The notes under the pieces were generated by a model. It was given only the letters and a program-made list of their open reading frames with translations. It ran no database searches and was not told the DNA's origin. A program made the position numbers and the translations under genes. A DNA stretch of 8,957 nucleotides from Acidobacteriota bacterium (lineage in GTDB: Bacteria; Acidobacteriota; Terriglobia; Terriglobales; Acidobacteriaceae), in assembly GCA_021781255.1 (NCBI GenBank), contig JAJXXG010000370.1:1-8957 (forward strand), given 5' to 3'. Of this stretch, positions 6,400-8,957 are shown piece after piece (within the stretch, counting starts at the first letter, position 1; every line of letters starts with the position of its first letter).

Positions 6400-6415
6400 G
6401 CACAATCACTGTGCA
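6399..6415 (+). repeat. small inverted repeat in the expected hoxE leader
   Basis: TGCACA (6399-6404) and TGTGCA (6410-6415) are exact reverse complements around ATCAC. The element ends 17 bases before the ribosome binding site of hoxE (6433-6438), so it could be an operator half-site pair or a small mRNA hairpin in the leader. Confidence 0.35.
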
Positions 6416-6442
6416 ACTGACGCAGGCAATCAGGGAGGCATT

Positions 6443-6940
6443 GTGACTACATTCACCCCCCCGCCGCTGCCAAGCGACGACAACCGATGGAAGATTGTCA
6501 ACGGCACCATGCGCAAGAACGGCTTTGCACGCCATGCGCTCATCGAAACTCTGCACACCGTGCAATCTGCCTTCGGCTATCTGGATGACGACTCGATCCG
6601 TTTTGTTGCCCGCTCGCTGCGCGTGCCGCTCAGCCAGGCCTATGGAGTGGTGACCTTCTACCACTACTTCAGCCTGAAGCCGCCCGGCAAACACACCATG
6701 ACCATCTGCACTGGAACGGCCTGCTACATCAAGGGAACAGACAAACTGATCGCCGAGGCGGCAATACATCTGGGCATATCTCCCGGACACACCACGCCGG
6801 ATGGTCAGATCAGCCTGATGACCGCCCGCTGCGTTGGCGCCTGCAGCCGCGCGCCGGTTGTGCTGTCTGACGGCGAAGTCGCCGGCGAGGTCACTGGCGA
6901 ACAGATGCTGGCGCAACTTGAAAGGTGGGCCGTGGAATGA
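6443..6940 (+). CDS. hoxE: bidirectional hydrogenase diaphorase subunit HoxE (NuoE-like)
   Basis: The 165-residue protein has the 24-kDa NuoE/HoxE thioredoxin-like [2Fe-2S] fold. An N-terminal helical part (KNGFARHALIETLHTVQSAFGYL) precedes the motif YGVVTFYHYF. The four cluster ligands are C89 and C94 (C-x4-C in CTGTAC) and C130 and C134 (RCVGAC). HoxE passes electrons within the HoxEFU module of group 3d [NiFe]-hydrogenases in the cytoplasm. The start GTG 6443 has GGGAGG four bases upstream. The stop overlaps the hoxF start as ATGA. A plain NuoE of respiratory complex I is the main alternative. The fused HoxF downstream, the HoxU-like gene and nearby hypF argue for HoxE. Confidence 0.88.
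   Translation: MTTFTPPPLPSDDNRWKIVNGTMRKNGFARHALIETLHTVQSAFGYLDDDSIRFVARSLRVPLSQAYGVVTFYHYFSLKPPGKHTMTICTGTACYIKGTDKLIAEAAIHLGISPGHTTPDGQISLMTARCVGACSRAPVVLSDGEVAGEVTGEQMLAQLERWAVE
6921..6927 (+). promoter_or_regulatory. ribosome binding site selecting the hoxF start
   Basis: AAAGGTG lies nine bases before ATG 6937. An in-frame GTG at 6925 overlaps this site, so ATG 6937 is the better start. It also gives the ATGA overlap with hoxE. Confidence 0.6.
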
Positions 6941-8577
6941 ATATTGAAGAGCTCGATCAAATAGCAAAGAGCGTTCGAGAGAAGGATGCCAAATACGATT
7001 TCGAAGTGAACGTCTGCATGGACCTGGCCTGTGCCAGCCAGGGCGCGGAGCAGTTGCGCGAGGCGCTGGTGAAAGCTGCGGAAGCGTCAGGCAGGAACGT
7101 GCTCGTGCGCCGCACCGGCTGCATGGGCCCTTGCTCCTCGGGGCCGCTGGTCCGCATCGATCCTGAGGAAGCGCTCTACTGCCGCGTGCCGGCTGAAAAG
7201 GCCGGAGCCATTGTCCAAAGCCTGGGCGGCAAGCACGTTCCTGAATTGCAATGCGACCTGAACGAGCACTTCGACAAACAAGTGCGCGTGGTGCTGGAAA
7301 ACGCCGGCCACATTGACCCGGAAAAAATTGATGACTACATCGCGCGCGAGGGATACAAGGCTCTGCTCACCGCGCTCATGGAGATGACGCCCGGCGGCGT
7401 CGTGCATCGCATCACGGAAAGCGGGCTGCGCGGACGCGGTGGCGGCGGCTATCCCACCGGGCTCAAGTGGGGAACGGTCGCCAAGGCAGGCGGCGATGTG
7501 AAATACATCGTCTGCAATGGCGACGAGGGCGATCCCGGCGCATTCATGGATCGCAGTGTGATGGAGGGCGACCCGCATCGCGTCATCGAGGGCATGGCCA
7601 TCGCAGGATACGCCGTTGGCGCAAGCAAGGGCTTCATCTATGTGCGCGCCGAGTATCCTGTGGCGGTTGCCCGGCTCACGACAGCAATCCGCGAGGCCCG
7701 GCGCCGCAGCCTGCTCGGCAACAGTCTTTGTGGCACCACCTTCAACTTTGACGTCGAGATCCGCCTCGGCGCCGGAGCCTTCGTCTGCGGTGAAGAAACA
7801 GCGCTGATCGCCTCGATTGAAGGCAAGCGCGGCACTCCAAGGCCTCGGCCTCCCTATCCCGCCGTAAGTGGTCTGTGGGGCAAGCCCACGCTCATCAACA
7901 ACGTCGAGACCTTCGCGAACATCGCTCCCATCGTACGGAACGGCGGCAAATGGTTCGCCAACATGGGCTCGGAAAGAAGCAAAGGTACCAAGGTCTTTGC
8001 GCTCACCGGCAAAATCAAGAACACGGGCCTGGTTGAAGTGCCCATGGGCATCAAGCTGCGCGAGATCATCGAGGTCATCGGCGGTGGTGTTCCAGACGGG
8101 CACACCTTCAAGGCAGTGCAGACCGGCGGCCCTTCGGGCGGTTGCATCCCGGCCGAGATGCTGGACCTGGGCGTCAGCTACGACGCACTCCTCAAAGTCG
8201 GCTCCATCATGGGATCCGGCGGCATGATCGTCATGGACGACACATCCTGCATGGTCAACGTCGCCCGTTTCTTCATGGAGTTCTGCATGACCGAGTCCTG
8301 CGGCAAGTGCATTCCCTGTCGCGCGGGAACCGGGCAGATGTACAAACTTCTCACGCGCATCTGTGAAGGAAAAGCCTCGATGGATGATCTGGCGCTGCTG
8401 GAAGAACTCTGCGACACCGTCAAGGAAACAAGCCTGTGCGGGCTCGGTATGACGGCGCCCAATCCCGTCTTGAGCACGCTCAAATACTTCCGCAATGAAT
8501 ACATCGAGCACATCGTTCACAAGCGTTGCCCTGCCGGAGCATGCAGCATTCAAGCCCCCGCGGAGGTTCTGGCATGA
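6937..8577 (+). CDS. hoxF: bidirectional hydrogenase NAD(H)-binding diaphorase subunit HoxF
   Basis: HoxF carries the FMN that exchanges electrons with NAD(H). The 546-residue product has an N-terminal thioredoxin-like [2Fe-2S] domain (about 1-100) with C27, C32, C62 and C66 (CMDLAC, GCMGPC). The NuoF-type core follows. FMN/NAD motifs are [13 protein letters not shown] (163-175), [11 protein letters not shown] (193-203) and [13 protein letters not shown] (278-290). The [4Fe-4S] ligands are C455, C458, C461 ([13 protein letters not shown]) and C501 (SLCGLG). This fused length separates it from NuoF (about 430 residues). It overlaps hoxE and hoxU by four bases each, so translation is coupled. 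The related HndC of NADP-reducing hydrogenases has a similar layout and is the nearest alternative; choosing between NAD and NADP is not possible by eye. Confidence 0.9.
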   Translation: MNIEELDQIAKSVREKDAKYDFEVNVCMDLACASQGAEQLREALVKAAEASGRNVLVRRTGCMGPCSSGPLVRIDPEEALYCRVPAEKAGAIVQSLGGKHVPELQCDLNEHFDKQVRVVLENAGHIDPEKIDDYIAREGYKALLTALMEMTPGGVVHRITESGLRGRGGGGYPTGLKWGTVAKAGGDVKYIVCNGDEGDPGAFMDRSVMEGDPHRVIEGMAIAGYAVGASKGFIYVRAEYPVAVARLTTAIREARRRSLLGNSLCGTTFNFDVEIRLGAGAFVCGEETALIASIEGKRGTPRPRPPYPAVSGLWGKPTLINNVETFANIAPIVRNGGKWFANMGSERSKGTKVFALTGKIKNTGLVEVPMGIKLREIIEVIGGGVPDGHTFKAVQTGGPSGGCIPAEMLDLGVSYDALLKVGSIMGSGGMIVMDDTSCMVNVARFFMEFCMTESCGKCIPCRAGTGQMYKLLTRICEGKASMDDLALLEELCDTVKETSLCGLGMTAPNPVLSTLKYFRNEYIEHIVHKRCPAGACSIQAPAEVLA

Positions 8578-8957
8578 GTGAAAATGTGGAAGTCAAAACG
8601 TTGGTCATCGACGGCCATGAAGTAAGCGCCCGCCGCGGCCAGACCATCCTCGATGTGGCGCGGGAAAACAACATCGACATCCCCACGCTCTGCCACCTAG
8701 ACGGCCTCAGCGATGTCGGCGCATGCCGCATGTGTCTGGTTGAGATAGCCGGCAGCAACAAGCTGCTCCCCTCCTGCGTCGCCACCGTGTCGGAAGGCAT
8801 GCAGGTCAGCACCAGCTCCGAGCGGTTGCAAAAGCATCGCCGCACCATCCTCGAACTGCTCTTCGCAGAGCGTAATCATGTCTGCTCTGTCTGCGTCGCG
8901 AATGGCCACTGCGAACTTCAATCGTTGGGCCAGTCGCAGGGGCTCACGCACGTGCGC
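8574..8957 (+). CDS. hoxU: bidirectional hydrogenase electron-transfer subunit HoxU (5' part, cut by the window end)
   Basis: The gene starts at ATG 8574, which overlaps the hoxF stop (ATGA), with GGAGGT six bases upstream. Only 128 codons are present. They hold a plant-type ferredoxin [2Fe-2S] domain with C40, C51, C54 and C68 (C-x10-C-x2-C-x13-C), then the start of the NuoG-like [4Fe-4S] region with C104, C107 and C113 in [16 protein letters not shown]. That wording is characteristic of HoxU as I remember it. The histidine that NuoG has four residues before the first cysteine is Arg100 here, and His102 lies two before. HoxU links the HoxEF diaphorase to HoxYH. The fragment could in principle begin a longer HndD- or formate-dehydrogenase-type protein; the missing 3' end would decide. 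Confidence 0.85.
   Translation, partial: MSENVEVKTLVIDGHEVSARRGQTILDVARENNIDIPTLCHLDGLSDVGACRMCLVEIAGSNKLLPSCVATVSEGMQVSTSSERLQKHRRTILELLFAERNHVCSVCVANGHCELQSLGQSQGLTHVR

Larger units (their letters stand above)
6135..6442 (+). promoter_or_regulatory. 308-bp repeat-rich control region upstream of hoxE
   Basis: No credible gene lies here. The region should hold the end of the permease transcript and the hox operon promoter. It contains a TATAAC box (6174-6179, no matching -35), an 8-bp direct repeat GCGACTGC (6203-6210 and 6265-6272), a run of seven C (6228-6234), a long hairpin (6282-6305), a 16-bp palindrome (6330-6345), a 9-bp direct repeat spaced 40 bp (6351-6359 and 6391-6399), and a second small inverted repeat (6399-6415). 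I found no sigma-54 GG-N10-GC promoter and no hairpin followed by a T-run. The real promoter cannot be placed with confidence. Confidence 0.55.

Noticed and set aside
6088..6405. 105-residue minus-strand open frame across the gap before hoxE
   Set aside because: It has no motif or clear ribosome binding site, and it covers the repeats and control region.
6135..6442. sigma-54 promoter for the hox operon
   Set aside because: I looked for GG-N10-GC at the GG pairs of the plus strand and found no match with the right spacing.
7087..8553. 488-residue open frame on the minus strand opposite hoxF
   Set aside because: It is an antisense shadow of a long GC-rich gene. It is rich in His, Ala and Gly with no motif, and hoxF accounts for the DNA.
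6443..8957. respiratory complex I nuoEFG
   Set aside because: The NuoF-like protein carries the fused N-terminal thioredoxin-like domain, the third protein has the HoxU wording around its NuoG-like cysteines, and hypF and a nickel permease gene are nearby.

Overview
The window is a GC-rich bacterial chromosome segment of tightly packed genes. The argH-argA pair, an exported protein of a type I associate with Terriglobales, and a palindrome resembling a common acidobacterial extragenic repeat suggest Acidobacteriota. That assignment is inference; no rRNA or other phylogenetic marker is present.

Layout. (a) Positions 1-2025, plus strand: the end of an extragenic palindromic element, then argH (argininosuccinate lyase), whose 3' end overlaps by 14 bp a short GNAT-type argA (N-acetylglutamate synthase). 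These are the last and first steps of arginine synthesis, joined in one transcription unit. (b) 2022-4397, minus strand: hypF, the carbamoyltransferase that starts synthesis of the CN ligands of [NiFe]-hydrogenase. It converges on argA, and the two stop codons share one CTAG. (c) 4503-5258, plus strand, divergent from hypF: an unrecognised exported protein with a LolA/LolB-like look. (d) 5367-6134, plus strand: a NiCoT/HoxN-like nickel(cobalt) permease, perhaps read from a leaderless mRNA. (e) 6135-6442: a 308-bp non-coding region with several inverted and direct repeats, the likely control region of the operon that follows. (f) 6443-8957, plus strand: hoxE, hoxF and the first 128 codons of hoxU, joined by ATGA stop/start overlaps and running off the end of the window.

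How it fits together: HoxEFU is the NAD(H)-linked diaphorase and electron-transfer module of a group 3d bidirectional [NiFe]-hydrogenase. The nickel permease would supply the metal and HypF the CN/CO ligands, so 2022-8957 is best read as one edge of a hydrogenase locus. The catalytic hoxYH and the other hyp genes are not in view and are expected downstream. The families are known. The less explained parts are the repeat-rich control region before hoxE, the exported protein between hypF and the permease, and the argH/argA overlap. I see no tRNA, rRNA, CRISPR array, insertion sequence or phage gene.
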